DNA of 64,000 bases from Cyprinodon diabolis (Eukaryota; Chordata; Actinopteri; Cyprinodontiformes; Cyprinodontidae). Location of the stretch: positions 29,052,103-29,116,102 of the forward strand of contig CM060076.1 of NCBI GenBank assembly GCA_030533445.1, in the 5' to 3' direction. Below the pieces are notes generated by a model. It saw only the letters and a program-made list of their open reading frames with translations. It was not told the origin of the DNA and ran no database searches. How positions within the stretch are numbered: position 1 is the stretch's first letter; the number at the start of each line of letters is the position of its first letter. A program made the position numbers and the translations under genes. This document shows, piece by piece, positions 22,984-35,912 of this stretch.

Positions 22984-25900
22984 AGCCTTAGTATGTAAGG
23001 TGCAAATATGCAGTATTTTGGTTTGGCGTTATCAGTGTGATATTGAGTTTTTGAAATGATTTAGAGTTTTTTTTATGATTTAGGTTTTTCATAACAGTGA
23101 CATTTAAATGTCACAGGAAAAAAAAAACATGGTCTTCATTATAAAGAAGCAGCTAATACACTTGTTTTAATATTTTAATTGAATTATTTATTTGAATATA
23201 ATAGAGATTGGTATAGTTTTGACAAGGCAAATGTAATGTTTTTTCATCTGAACATTTAGTCAGGCTGCCCCTTTCTCCTTATTTTAAGAGAAGAAACTGA
23301 TAGATAGCAGATGACATTTTTAAAAGAGTTACTGCAGACTGATCAGCTGCACAGAGGCTGTTAGAGTAGATTGAATTATTACCATTTTGAAGAAACTGGT
23401 TTAAGCTTTTTGACGTGATACAGCTACTGCTGGAGGCAAGCTGCAATAGAAACCCAACAATTTAATATAATACACTATAATATAATAAAGACAGTAAAAA
23501 CATTCACTTTTTCTTGAATAGTGTCCCGTTTCTACAGCTTCAAAATTAAATTCATCTTTGCTGTCGTGGCATTGCCTGCTACTTGTTTCCCCTTACTAAA
23601 CCATTGTCATTTTTATTTTTTTATTGCCCTAATGGACATGCTTTTTAGTGCGGCCGTATTTTATCACCGTCATTAAAACGAATGTGAGATAAAAAGCTCC
23701 ATCTTTGTGAAGAAGAGTAGTTGTGTTGGTGTTTCTATGGCAGTTAAGCACAGAGTCTGCTGTGTTAGAATTGGAGTGAATATAATCACTAAATGTTGGG
23801 TGGATAACTAAACAAGAAGGGAAGGAGAATATTTTTATTGATTTGTTGTCTGCTTTATTTATATGTTTTTTCAGCCTTTAATATTATTGAATTGGTCTGA
23901 TATTAGATTTTGATATTCTAAAAACATGCAAGAGAGGTAAAAAAGAAAAAAAGCTAAACAAAGCATTTGCTTTTTTATATCACTAGTTAGTAATTCGGGG
24001 GCCATTCACCACATTTAATAAGACATTTTTGAGAGCAAAAATATTTAATTCTAGTGTAGCAGATGGAAGTAATCAAAGTAAGTACTTTAACACCACGATG
24101 AATAAGATCCTACTTTTCTGGTGGGACCTAAAAACCTGGAAATTTTCCTGCTCTGTTTACTAGAAAAAAATGCAACGTGACAGATATTTTAGAGTGTTTG
24201 AAATGATCAAAGATGGTAGCAGGCAACGAATAACAGACAACAAAGCTGCTTGCTGGTTTCTACCTTTACCATCTCAAACAACTCAACTATGATGTTAATT
24301 TCTGTCTCAATCTTTTTTTTTTACTTGCCTTTCTCATATTGTGTACACACCGGCTCCTGTTTTACTTTTTTTACAGTTCACTTTTCATTGCACTCATTTT
24401 ACCCCCCATCACCCTCCTACACACCCCCACCTGCAAATGCCAAGCTTTAGCTTGGCACGTTTTCCTAATCCCACCCAAGAGACATGACAGAACCTGTGAT
24501 CAGAGGTCTGCCTTGCTATCACCCAAACAGATGTAGTGCCAGCATGGGAGCTTGGCTGTCACCGTGAATGTGTTGGACATATATTATCTTTTTATACACC
24601 TGCTGATTCTGATGCATAAAATTTAGATCTACTCTCTCTGGGGTGTTTCTCAAAGAATCTTTCTTTGACCTTACCTTGTTTACATCGTTTAGCTTGATTA
24701 GGATTAAATTATTTATAATAAGTGACACATTTGTATTGTGTGTGTTTGCCCACCACCTTTCAAGGCAGAGCCTCTGCCCTATCCGTGTCCGAAATACCTG
24801 CTCTGGGCCTTGTAGACCTATTTTTTCTGGGTCGTGACCGGGAGTTTGGGGCAGCCAAAGAAACCTGCCTGCTTGTGATCTGAATTTCAATGTGAAGCGC
24901 GACACAGTGCAGCCCCGTGGCACAGAGATGGGGGGAAAAAAAGTGGTCCTTGCTTAAAATGCAACACTGTTTAACTAAATTAACAAGGTTTTAAAAACAT
25001 ATAATGTTAAGGCTTTGCTTCAGAACATAGATCAGCTTTCTTTTTTTGTTTGTTTTTAATTTTTTCTGTCCCTTAGTTCCTGATATCGTTGTTAAGTGAT
25101 TCATGGTTTAATCATTGCTCTATTTAATGAGATGCCAGAGGAAAAAGCTGGAGCTTCAAAACTGCTTGTCAGCTGGCTTAAAGAAGGCTCATACAATTCT
25201 ACATCCCTTGGATGAATGAGGAATATGGCTGTGGGATCAAAAATGTTTAATTTTTCTGCTTGGGTTACCTGTGACTCCCTGCTTTAAGACACAGAAACTC
25301 TTGCCCCCTGAACTATAAATATCAAATGATATTTATTGATGTCCTACAATTGTCTATTGGTCATTCATTGTACCTTTTGAAGATATACGTTTTCCAAAGG
25401 TTTTTTTGTTGTTATTTTTGTTTCATAAAGGCTTGTATTATCGGGAAACTAACGCTAAACTATATTCAGCCTTCTTTGTAGTTAATGTGCTTTTTATTAA
25501 AAAATATTTTAGAGAGCCTATAAAAAAGTTTATAATTTATTAAATCTATTTTTTTTTTTACTTGAGCCTACAACCTTCGTTAATGTTGGCTAATTTCAAT
25601 AACCCCCACTTCTTTTCCTTTATAGCCTTTCTTAAAAAAGCTAACATTATTAATTGAACAGTTTTTTGTATAAGTCCCTTTTAGCTCCCAAAATTTGCCA
25701 ACATTTCCAAATACAATACAAACAAGTACATTGAGCCTTCCTGTTATCTGCTGAAAGTGATGTTTTTACTCACTGACAGCAACATGAAGTACAGGTTCGT
25801 GTTAAATAGGGTTTAGTACATCTATGTTTCATCTTTTTCATCAGCAAACTTTGAGTCTCCTTCCACATGTACAGTACCAGCTGTTGCAAATAGGAAAACC

Positions 25901-28900
25901 ATGTGGTGCTTCCAAATGGTTAAAAAGAGCCATTTTTTATTTATTTTTTTGTTTGTTATTGATTGGTTATTACCGTTTAACACCAGTGAAGGTCTAACAT
26001 CTGCCATAGTGTTTAAAACATCTGTTTTGTTAGCTTTTATTATTCAAAAAGTTTTTTGGTAACTCATCACCACTGGCCAGGGATATGTCTGTTCAGCCAT
26101 GCCAGTTCTTTTCGGCCTGGTACTCAAAAAGTGATCCTAAAAAGGATTTTTATTCTGCCCGCAGTCAAAGCCACATAAAGCTAAAGTGAGAGGAAGTCAT
26201 TACTCTCTCATAACGATAATGTTTTAAGGTGGGCCTTGTCCTCTCATCTTTGGCAGACAGCTCTGGGCTTTATTTCTTTTTGATTGTTACATGCCATTAC
26301 ATGAAGATGATTACTCGAATGTTATTCCCCCATAAGGGGGACTCCACTGCAACAGATTATCGAGGTCGTGTTTTAGTCTCAGCTCGTGAGAAGGGATATT
26401 AATTCAAGACTTTAGGGAGGTGCATTTGATGTCAAACTGAAAGAAAAGACTATCCTCAGAATTGGTTCAGCAAGCTAGTCAGTTGGTTGTCAGTGAGACA
26501 TTAGGTGAGGATGTTGCTTTTGTGTGTGAATATGTCTGAGTGGGTGTGGGAGAGCAGCTTTTAGGGGGAAAAAGGGGTTGCTGACAGTTGGGCATTGCAG
26601 AGGCCTGTATAGCTGATAAAGTAGCCAAGTTAATCAGGTAAATAGGCCCGTAATGAAGTGCGTTTGTCTGACGGTGTTGCCAGCCCAGTGCCAGACGATC
26701 CCACTGAGACTCTCCGCTTTCTGGCTCAATGCTACACACACCCACAGTACCAGACCCACCATATACACACATACAAACCCACTGGAGACAGATTGAATTG
26801 TGTCTAATGCATATTGCATTTTCCCTGACAAGATGCCACCGCCCACATACAGTAAGTGCCCATGTTTTCCCGGCTGTCTGTAGATGGTAGAGATAATGGC
26901 TCCAGGCCTGAGCTGATGGCTGGAAGTGTCTCCACCACAGATCAGAGATGACATCTTTCGTTACAGAGCCAGTTTCCTCAGTCATAATGTTTTTACCGTA
27001 GATGATGCTCTGTCAGAACTTTGTTCAACAGAAGATTTGTTGCTTGGATTCTATCAAAATCTGATTTATAAATATCTATCAAATTTAATTCAAACTCTTA
27101 AGACTTTTAGAGAGAACTCATGCCATTTTTTCCTATTTGTTCTTCTATTTTTCTTATACATTTCAGAGCACATAAATGTATCAGATGTGTCATGAATGCT
27201 AATCATGAGCCTTTCTAATTCTAGGCTTATTTTGCCCCATGTTCACTCATCATGGCATGAAAATAATAGGTTTCAGCCAGTTCTTACACTTTAATCAAAG
27301 ACAGTAATTGTAGATCAGAGAGACGAGGTGACATTTCAACTCACCACCTTATGAGAGCTAGCAACCTGGAAATAGCCGAAACCACTTACCTTGAGTTTCT
27401 AGAACAGACTTTACAGTTACTTAAAAAAAAAAAATTATATGACTAATGGGGGGAAATATAAACCCTTAGTGTTGTCATCTCATTTTGCACATCTAAAGCC
27501 CACTTCAAAGGAAAAATTCCAGAGGATTAACTGAGCTTTATCACCACAGGAAGATATGATCATCATTCAGAGCCTAATTTTAACGCTGAAGTTGTGCTAA
27601 TCATCACCTATTGTGTCTTTTAATGTCTGGCATATGTATATTTAGAAAGGTTTAAAGCTTGCAAGATTCAGTGCAAAACTGAGACCCTAAAAGGTGAGAA
27701 GCATCACAGTTTTCGCAGTTTTTTCTTCCTAAAGTGCATTTAAATTTAGATAAGGCTTGTTTTTTTCAGATATGAAAACAGCCTTTTCTAGCATTGTAAT
27801 TTAATGCTACATATAACTGGCTAGATGCATTTTCTGCCAACAAAATTAGAATACCGTTTAAATGGTACCACCCTTGTGCAAACCATTTTTAATCGTTAAA
27901 TGTATTACAATGCATAGTTTTAGGCTTCAGATGTAATGTATAGTGTATGCAATTTTGAAAATCAAACAAAATTTTACAGAAAAAAAACTTCCTTGGCTTC
28001 CTTTTGTTGTTCTATCAAAAATAAGATCCACTACAAAACCAAAGCCCACCTGTCTCCAACCTATTCATTTCTCTGCCACCCTGTAATTCTCCTTTGCCTG
28101 TAGGATTCTCTCACCCTCTCTTATCCTTTCTTCTCACCTTAAAAGCAAAATAGCTACCTTTGCAGGAGACTTTTATCCCAGTGGACCAAGAAAATGACAT
28201 CTCAAGGTCTAACTGGGCTATCAGGCCTACAAACTCGTACATATTGTGCACAAGACAACAAGGGAGCAAGGGGTGTAAAATGGAGCGTGGCAGACACAAA
28301 GGAAGGGGAGCAGAGAGAAGAACGAGGGTCATTCAAAAAAATTGGTAAAGCGACAGGGCGGAGACAGTTGAGACAAAAGAGCTACAGGCTCAAAGGAAAT
28401 GATGGTTGATCAATGAGCCATGTAAAAAAAGATTCAGGTTTCTTATAAATATTTTCAGGCCTGAACTTAAAAGTTGTTGTTTGATACAATATATGGCTGA
28501 TCCATTGATATCCGCAGTGTAAGTGACATATTGAAGATGACATGGTTTTTAGAAATCTTTAATAATAGGATATAATTAAACCTTCTGCACCTTTCATTCT
28601 TAATTTCCAGATCAGCAGAATAAAACCAACATGTCTACCTTATGCTTGATTGAAAATGTTGGATAGCTTTCTTCATCTCAGCCAGCAGACAGATAAGCAG
28701 TTCAGCCCTGGTTTCTTATGACATACAGAAGGCAGCAAGTGTTTCTCTGTCAAACTTCGATGTTTTTTCAAGGATGAGTCACTGGATCAATGGATCACAG
28801 CTGGGACCAACTTTAAGTTTGAAGATAAGAGAGTGGAGCTACTTGCTGGTTTTAGCTACTCGAGATTCCCTAACAGATAAAGAAACATCTTCTTTTTGGT

Positions 28901-29996
28901 GCCTTGATGTAAACAATATAACGGATTTTCTAGGATTTATGCCAAGCACAGCTGATAAGACTGGACACATCTTTTGAGTGAGCTGAGGCCTCATACACTC
29001 TGTGTCATTGAGTTGACCAGCATTAAAATTCTCACTTGGATGTTTTTGTGACAAGGATGTTGGTACTTAGTAATATCATGAGACATATCCATTTATTATG
29101 ACTTATATTTTAAAATGATCACTGTAACCTTGCTGAAATTCAAAATGATTAGAAACCAATAATTCTGATTACTGAGTCATTGCATTAAGAGTATTTTTTT
29201 AAAGAATTAAGTCTAAAAAATGATAAGTAAATGAGTCAACCCATTTAGTTTTCTTATTAAAAAACAATCAAAAAAGAATATAGCTCTATCATTATCAGGC
29301 TTAATGATTCTAAGCCCTGGCCATGTCTTAATGTCCCACTGCTGGTGTTAGAGTTAAAATTGCTTTTTATTTTTTTATGTTAATACATAAACAAGAATAT
29401 TTGTGACTAACAATATCTAAAACTTCAGATTTTATACATTTACCTATTTTATCAACTATAATAAATCACCTGTCCTCCTATCTTGGCAGAAAATGCATTT
29501 CGTTTGCTTTTGCCGTGGAACTAGAAAAAAATGTGGGGGTGTGTTTGGGATGGTGTGGGTGGTAGTTGGAGGGGATCTGGGGAGCATAACATAGTCACAA
29601 CATCCAAAGGAATGGGGAAAAGTAATATACTTTTATATCTGTGTCTTAAAAGGTGACAGCAGTCACTGTGATACTACGAGATGTTTGACTAAGTTTAGAA
29701 TAAATGTGCCAGAGAGCTGCGATGCAGCTTGAAGTTTCTACTACACACTGAGCTTTTGATAAGCATAGAAGCATGAGGGACATAAACATCTGATCCTTCT
29801 TGTCGATTTTGTATCGTGTGTTTGATCAAAAAAATAACAAAACAAAAACGTCTCTTTTTATCACAGATCAGCACTAGTGCTACACTCTAACAGAGAGTGA
29901 GGAGACAGAGTGTCGACCCTCTGAAAAGACTTTGTAAAACCTCAATAGATTTTGATGGAAAGTTTTCATAGACTCCCCAAAGTATGTATTACAACT
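22984..29996 (+). other. neurexin intron sequence, 7 kb; nothing recognised
   Basis: AT-rich throughout, with pyrimidine-rich patches (24300-24450) and A or T runs. Frames up to 168 codons (minus strand, 26479-26985) show no family signature, and their composition looks like chance. Confidence 0.5.
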
Positions 29997-30374
29997 AGTG
30001 TTGCGCCAATACCATATTTTGGCTCCGACACGGTACCCGATACCTGGCTGTGCAGTATTGGTTTATAACTATGCCATTTGTTTGAAATTGATGCGTGTGT
30101 GTATATATGAAGAACTGGATACTAGTTGGATGTAAAATAATTGCCATCATTGCTTTGTCAAACTGCTGCCTACCTTTGTGAAGCAGGAAAAAGACAAAAA
30201 CAAAGTGAATCTAGTAGAACTTTTTATTGCCTACCTGTAATGGGTGACAATAGTTGAATAAACCTTTGGCTCTCAAAATGGTATCGGCGCCCTATTTGTT
30301 GGTACTCGCCGATACCGATACCACCATTTTAATGCTGGATCGGGGCCCCGCCCGGTACTGGTATCCGTGACACT
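29997..30374. mobile_element. probable hAT-type MITE
   Basis: Ends AGTGTTGCGCCAATACC and, inverted, AGTGTCACGGATACC are similar; inside, GGTATCGG-like motifs occur in both orientations (for example CCGATACCGATACCACC near 30311). This style is common in fish hAT derivatives. No clear 8-bp target duplication was found. Confidence 0.55.
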
Positions 30375-32640
30375 CTTAATATAAGAGATTTTACATAGAA
30401 ATTGTTTGGTTTCCTTTATTAGACTTGACTTTAATGCTTATTCATCAATTCTCTTGAATTTGCATTCAAGAAGCACAGAAATCATATTCTAAAACTTTTT
30501 TTTTTCCATTACTCTCCTGTTGGGACTAAGAATCCTTTAAAGAGTTCACCTATGATCAGTATACATTTGTAGCTGTGGGTTCTGTGAATATTTGAATGAA
30601 ACAAAGTCAGGCTTAGGTAGTCAATTCAATCAACCCTAAGCACATTTACACTATTTATGTGTCGATTTCCACTGGGAACTTAGTATTAAAATGTAGATAG
30701 TTAAATAAAAAAGAGTCTATCTAGATGTCCTGCTGCAAACAAATGTACTTTTGCATTGCATTAATATACTATAATTTATGTGAAAGACTTGTGACCCTTT
30801 ATACATTTAGAAAATGCTGCAGAGATTTTCAGCTTTTTGCCATTTCGCAATTAATGCAGGGATGCTTTTGAAAATTTAACAATAAGTGTGCTTATTTTGA
30901 GCTTTGGCTTCAAAATGCCTGAGACAGCAGATTCAGAACCGAAAATGTCTGTTTGCCAGCTCTCTCATTTCAGCTTTGTCTTTTAACGCTTATCTCCTTC
31001 TCAAGGTTAAATGATTTTGGAATTGTCTGCAGTAATTGGTTCAGTATCTTCCATATCATCCAGTGTTTTATGTGCTTTTGAAAGAGGAAAGCAGAACAGA
31101 CTTTTCTTTTCACTAAAACAGATTCATTATAATTGTGCTGTCTTTTTTCCATTTCATGAAAAGTGTTTAGGGAAGCTGGGAGTGTAGATGGAATTTTAAT
31201 TCCTGTGGTTTGCTGCTGTGGCAATTTGCCCTCAAAACATCCAATGGCAACGGAGTGAAACGTCCTCTCCTCCCCTCCATGGTCCCCCTGAAAAGTTTGG
31301 GTTTTTTTCTTTTTTCCTTGCCAATAAATATGAAAGTGTCCTGCTAAACCTGTGCCGAGGTGTGCTGAAATGCAATACCAGCTCAGTGGTGCCTAACACA
31401 GCACTGTAGAAATTTATAAAGAGCTATAAAAACAAATGAAACAGAAAAAAGAATGAGGTGGCAGCGGAGAGCAGGGGAACATAGTGCAAAGTGTTTTCAC
31501 CCAGGAGCGCACCGGATCTTCCCGTATTTTAGAACGATCTTTTCTACCGTTTGGAACGCAACGCTGTTACTCCCTAATCCCCATTTGTAATTAAATGTGT
31601 GCTGAGAAAGTGAGCCAGCCTGGTTACGTAAAGCCACGCTCTTCTAGTGACACATTGTACAGAATGTACACCATCCATCTATCCCTGCTTTCTCCCCTTT
31701 GTTTCTTACCTAAATCTGCCTTTTTTATTCTTCTTCTTTTGTATGGTTCTCTCTCTCTTCCTCCGTCACTCACACAGAGAGGAGAAATAGAAGAGGTGGA
31801 GGAAATCAAGCCATGTCCGGTCATGTGAGAAATTGACAAGTCTCTTAACTTCTCCCAGCAATATAATTTCCAGAGAGACTGATCTTTAAGAAGAGAATGG
31901 TTTATAGACAGGGGGTATAGTTCCTAACTTAATAAATGCAGGCTCAGCAGTTTATAGATAGAAATGTGAATAAAATTGCATAACTTTGCATTATGTTAAT
32001 AATAATATATATTGATTGTGAAACCATTTAGTGAGTCTGACATCCATTACCTAATGTTGGTCACATACTGCTTTACCCTGACAAAAATCTGATTACCCAT
32101 CAGCTTCTGATTCAGCCTGTTTATCTTCAATTTTCTTCTTTTTTTTTTTTTTTTACTTTGTTGCCTCATTATTTTTCGCTGCTTCACAACATGATGCTGA
32201 GGCTGCAACAGAAATGGGAGACAGATTAAGTTTAAAAAAAAGTCTAGGTTAATTTATAAAGTTTCATCCTGGAAAAACTTTGCAGTGCCAAAGCTCCCTG
32301 TGTGCGAGGGCAGGGCATCAAGGCAGTGTGCGTATCAAACAATCAATGGGATCAAACAGCCTTTTACCTTGAGGAAAGGAGCCTTTCAGCAGCACACAGG
32401 TGCAAATCTATCAGGCTGACGAGCCCTCCGCCCTTGCTCCCTGCAGAAGAAGAGAAAAACACAAACAGGACAACTGGTGGAGTGGAGTTTGTGGTCACAG
32501 TGAAAAACAGTTAGCTGTTGTTGACTGTGCTGCCCTCTCAATGGCTTTTAAGGTGCGCCAAGAGCAACTTCACCTGGTGAGGGGAGAAAGTAGGAGCATC
32601 TGGAAGCTGCAAGTGAAGCTGCTGTTGCACAGCCACAGGG
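30375..32640 (+). other. neurexin intron sequence; nothing recognised
   Basis: AT-rich. Short frames only. Confidence 0.5.
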
Positions 32641-34022
32641 GCGTGCATACATAGACACTAGGTGGTGCTAAAGCACTAGAAAGTTTGCCCTTTATCAAAG
32701 AAAATGCCCTTTTGCAACTCGTTTTTTTTATTTTTATTATTATTATTAATATTATTAAGATTTTACTGAGGTCAGTTTTGAAATGATCTTTTGAAAACCT
32801 GAGCCATTAAAAACGACTGAAACAATGCCCTGAAATGAGCCACCTCCTTGCGCACACCCGACCAGCCTCTCTCTCTTCCTTTGTCACGTGACCTCGCGCG
32901 GTCGCCCGTAGGGCATGCCAGATGCGCAGCATCATAGCAGTTCAGTAGGTGTCTTCTGATAGCAGGAACGGTCGCTGACGGGCTGCTTCTCCCGTGCCCC
33001 ATTAGCCAGGTAATATACAGATCAAGCAAAATCATTTTGTTGTGCATTAAAATGTCTCATTCAGCAGCACCAAACAAGCATTTTTGCCGACTGGTCACCT
33101 GATAAACTAGTTGTCTCCTTGTAAGTATTCTGACTTTAATCTCAGAATTCTGACTGAATTCTGACAATAAAAAAGTCAGAATTCTGAGAAAAAAAGTCAG
33201 AATTCTGACTTTTTTCCCATGTTAAACTGAAATAAAATTTAAAAATCAGTTAACTTTTTTTTTTCAGTGGCCCTAATATTCTTCCGTACACATCTATATG
33301 TTAAGACAAACGTTTTCTGTTGTGTAGGTTTTATTAGGTCACATAAATTAACACATTTTGGTCTCTTTATTGTCTTAATTGTATATTGATTTAGTAATTG
33401 CAGCACAATGCCAAGAAAGGAGGGTTAATCGTATTGAAAAATCTTAAAAGCTGTTCACATTTTATTTTTAAGTGTTTTGTACAAAATCAGCAGGTATTAA
33501 AATAGCTATTATTTTGTAGGCTACCATAAGTCATATCTCCAAGTGACAAGACTTCCAGTCATGTTGCCCTAATAGCCCATTATTTAAACTAATGTGGCAT
33601 ATTTGTTAAAGCTATTATTATTATTATTATTATTATTGTCATTATTATTGTCATGATGGTTATTATTATTATTATATTGTAGCCAGTCACAGCAGGGAAG
33701 CTCTATACCATCAACATCTACCAGGACAGGAGATGAGGAAGAGTTCAGGGAAGACACAGAGACAGAAAAATACCAGGATGAGGGAGAACAGAGGGGTGAG
33801 GGAGAGCAGAGGGGTGAGGGAAAACAGGGAGATGAGCCAGATGAAAGAAGTATGCTTTAGTCTGTTCTGTTGGTGATCTGAATTTTTCCAATGAAAACTC
33901 ATGTTTAGAGAATGTTACAAATAAAAGTCAAATTTCATTCAACATGCGTGTATTTTTTTTAATATAATTAAATGTTCCACGTGCTCTAAAAAGTGCCCCC
34001 CCCCTTATATCTATGTCGTGAA
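32641..34022. mobile_element. possible decayed hAT-like element
   Basis: Loosely similar inverted ends (CGTGCATACATAGACACTAG at 32642 and CACGACATAGATATAAGGGG read inwards from 34020). Inside are a GC-rich stretch (32850-33000) with a start-like ATGTCTCATTCAGCAGC, a (ATT)n tract (33613-33676) and a charged frame (GEQRGEGEQRGEGKQGDEPD) near 33780-33850. No transposase motif remains and no target duplication was found. Confidence 0.35.
33125..33215. repeat. short copy of the AATTCTGA minisatellite motif
   Basis: Repeats of AGAATTCTGA joined by TTTAATCTC or AAAAAAGTC, the same vocabulary as the large array at 56641-57361. Confidence 0.85.
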
Positions 34023-34660
34023 AATCTGTTTTTTAGCCACAAGAGGTGTCAAAGTCCCATGTATTCAGGGTTGGGAGAAAGAAATTATACTTAATAAGGA
34101 ATTAACACTCTGGATTGCTAAGGCATTTTTTAGTATATTGTAAATAAAAGAAGCTGCAGGAGACTGGATGTTTCACAGAAGTACACAAGTTTCAATATCC
34201 TCATAAATGAATTGTATTTAGAATTGTTTACCTTTATCTGTCAAGGAGATGGTGCTTAAATACCGATATCACTAATCCAGTTTTAATTAGTAAAAAATTG
34301 AAATGCCTACATTGAGTTGCCCAGCTTAACTGTGCAGCTTAAGGTAGGTATCCCTACAAACTGGATGGAATCCCTATTACAGACTTCAAGATCCCCAGAG
34401 CTGTATTGCTGTTTAATCAGTATAAAGGGAAGTATGAGTGATGGGTATATACGTTTTTATTGCCTCTTTCCCTAAATGTCTACAGCAATGCTACCGCCAT
34501 GGCATCTATCCCCGATTGTTTTCCCACAATCCTCAAGATAAAGAACAGATGTTTCAGAACCTGAAGCATCCGTTTCAGCCTTTCTGTGGAGGAGGACTTT
34601 CATCAATATTTTCATTTTATCACCAGCATGAAAGGATGCATGCTGGTAATTGTATGGAAA
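34023..34660 (+). other. neurexin intron sequence; nothing recognised
   Basis: AT-rich spacer before the first Tc1 copy. Confidence 0.5.
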
Positions 34661-35912
34661 TACACTATATTGCCAAAAGTATTTGCTCACCTGCCTTGAC
34701 TCACATATGAGCTTAAGTGACATCCCGTTCCTAATCCATAGGGTTCAATATGACGTCGGTCCACCCTTTGCAGCTAGAACAGCTTCAACTCTTCTGGGAA
34801 GGCTGTCCACAAGGTTTAGGAGTGTGTTTATGGGAATTTTTGACCATTCTTCCAGAAGCGCATTTGTGAGGTCGCACACTGATGTTGGACGAGAAGGCCT
34901 GGCTCTCAGTCTCCGCTCTAATTCATCCCAAAGGTGTTCTATCGGGTTGAGGTCAGGACTCTGTGCAGGCCAGTCAAGTTCATCCACACCAGACTCTGTC
35001 ATCCATGTCTTTATGGACCTTGCTTTGTGCACTGGTGCACAGTCATGTTGGAAGAGGAAGGGGCCAGCTCCAAACTGTTCCCACAAAGTTGGGAGCATGG
35101 AATTGTCCAAAATGTCTTGGTATGCTGAAGCATTCAGAGTTCCTTTCACTGGAACTAAGGGGCCAAGCCCAGCTCCTGAAAAACAACCCCACACCATAAT
35201 CCCCCCTCCACCAAACTTTACACTTGGCACAATGCAGTCAGACAAGTACCGTTCTCCTGGCAACCGCCAAACCCAGACCCGTCCATCAGATTGCCAGATG
35301 GAGAAGCGCGATTCGTCACTCCAGAGAACGCGTCTCCACTGCTCTAGAGTCCAGTGGCGGCGTGCTTTACACCACCGCATCCGACGCTTTGCATTGCACT
35401 TGGTTATGTATGGCTTGGATGCAGCTGCTCGACCATGGAAACCCATTCCATGAAGCTCTCTGCGCACTGTTCTTGAGCTAATCTGAAGGCCACATGAAGT
35501 TTGGAGGTCTGTAGTGATTGACTCTGCAGAAAGTTGGCGACCTCTTCGCACTATGCGCTTCAGCATCCGCTGACCCCGCTCCGTCAGTTTACGTGGCCTA
35601 CCACTTCGTGGCTGAGTTGCTGTCGTTCCCAAACACTTCCATTTTCTTATAATACAGCTGACAGTTGACTGTGGAATATTTAGGAGCGAGGAAATTTCAC
35701 GACTGGATTTGTTGCACAGGTGGCATCCTATCAAAGTTCCACGCTGGAATTCACTGAGCTCCTGAGAGCGACCCATTCTTTCACAAATGTTTGTAAAAAC
35801 AGTCTGCATGCCTAGGTGCTTGAATTTATACACCTGTGGCCATGGAAGTGATTGGAACACCTGATTCCAATAATTTGGATGGGTGAGCAAATACTTTTGG
35901 CAATATAGTGTA
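34661..35912 (-). mobile_element. Tc1-type transposon, copy A, 1.25 kb with TA duplications
   Basis: The element lies between TA dinucleotides (34661-34662 and 35911-35912) and has short inverted ends reading CACTATATTGCCAAAAGTAT towards the inside. It contains one intact transposase gene on the minus strand. A copy of the same length lies inverted at 45278-46529; where compared they differ by a single base. Confidence 0.95.
34745..35776 (-). CDS. Tc1-family transposase (DD34E), copy A, intact
   Basis: From the methionine at 35776 ([13 protein letters not shown]) the protein has 343 residues, the usual length for Tc1 transposases. The frame is open for 58 codons upstream, through the inverted end, but those are not typical of the protein. 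N-terminal helix-turn-helix pair ([20 protein letters not shown]), SGRPRK linker (58-63), second HTH ([14 protein letters not shown]). Catalytic triad Asp154 (WSDESRF), Asp245 (FQHDCAP), Glu280 ([11 protein letters not shown]), with 34 residues between the last two. Ends AAKGGPTSY. All key residues are present, so it could encode a working cut-and-paste transposase. Expression from within an antisense intronic site is unknown. Confidence 0.95.
   Translation of the reverse strand: MGRSQELSEFQRGTLIGCHLCNKSSREISSLLNIPQSTVSCIIRKWKCLGTTATQPRSGRPRKLTERGQRMLKRIVRRGRQLSAESITTDLQTSCGLQISSRTVRRELHGMGFHGRAAASKPYITKCNAKRRMRWCKARRHWTLEQWRRVLWSDESRFSIWQSDGRVWVWRLPGERYLSDCIVPSVKFGGGGIMVWGCFSGAGLGPLVPVKGTLNASAYQDILDNSMLPTLWEQFGAGPFLFQHDCAPVHKARSIKTWMTESGVDELDWPAQSPDLNPIEHLWDELERRLRARPSRPTSVCDLTNALLEEWSKIPINTLLNLVDSLPRRVEAVLAAKGGPTSY

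Noticed and set aside
26479..26985. 168-codon minus-strand frame
   Set aside because: No domain, composition like chance translation, no splice or promoter context.
34650..35453. 267-codon frame opposite the Tc1 transposase (also 45737-46540)
   Set aside because: Antisense shadow of the conserved transposase; same in both copies only because the DNA is the same.
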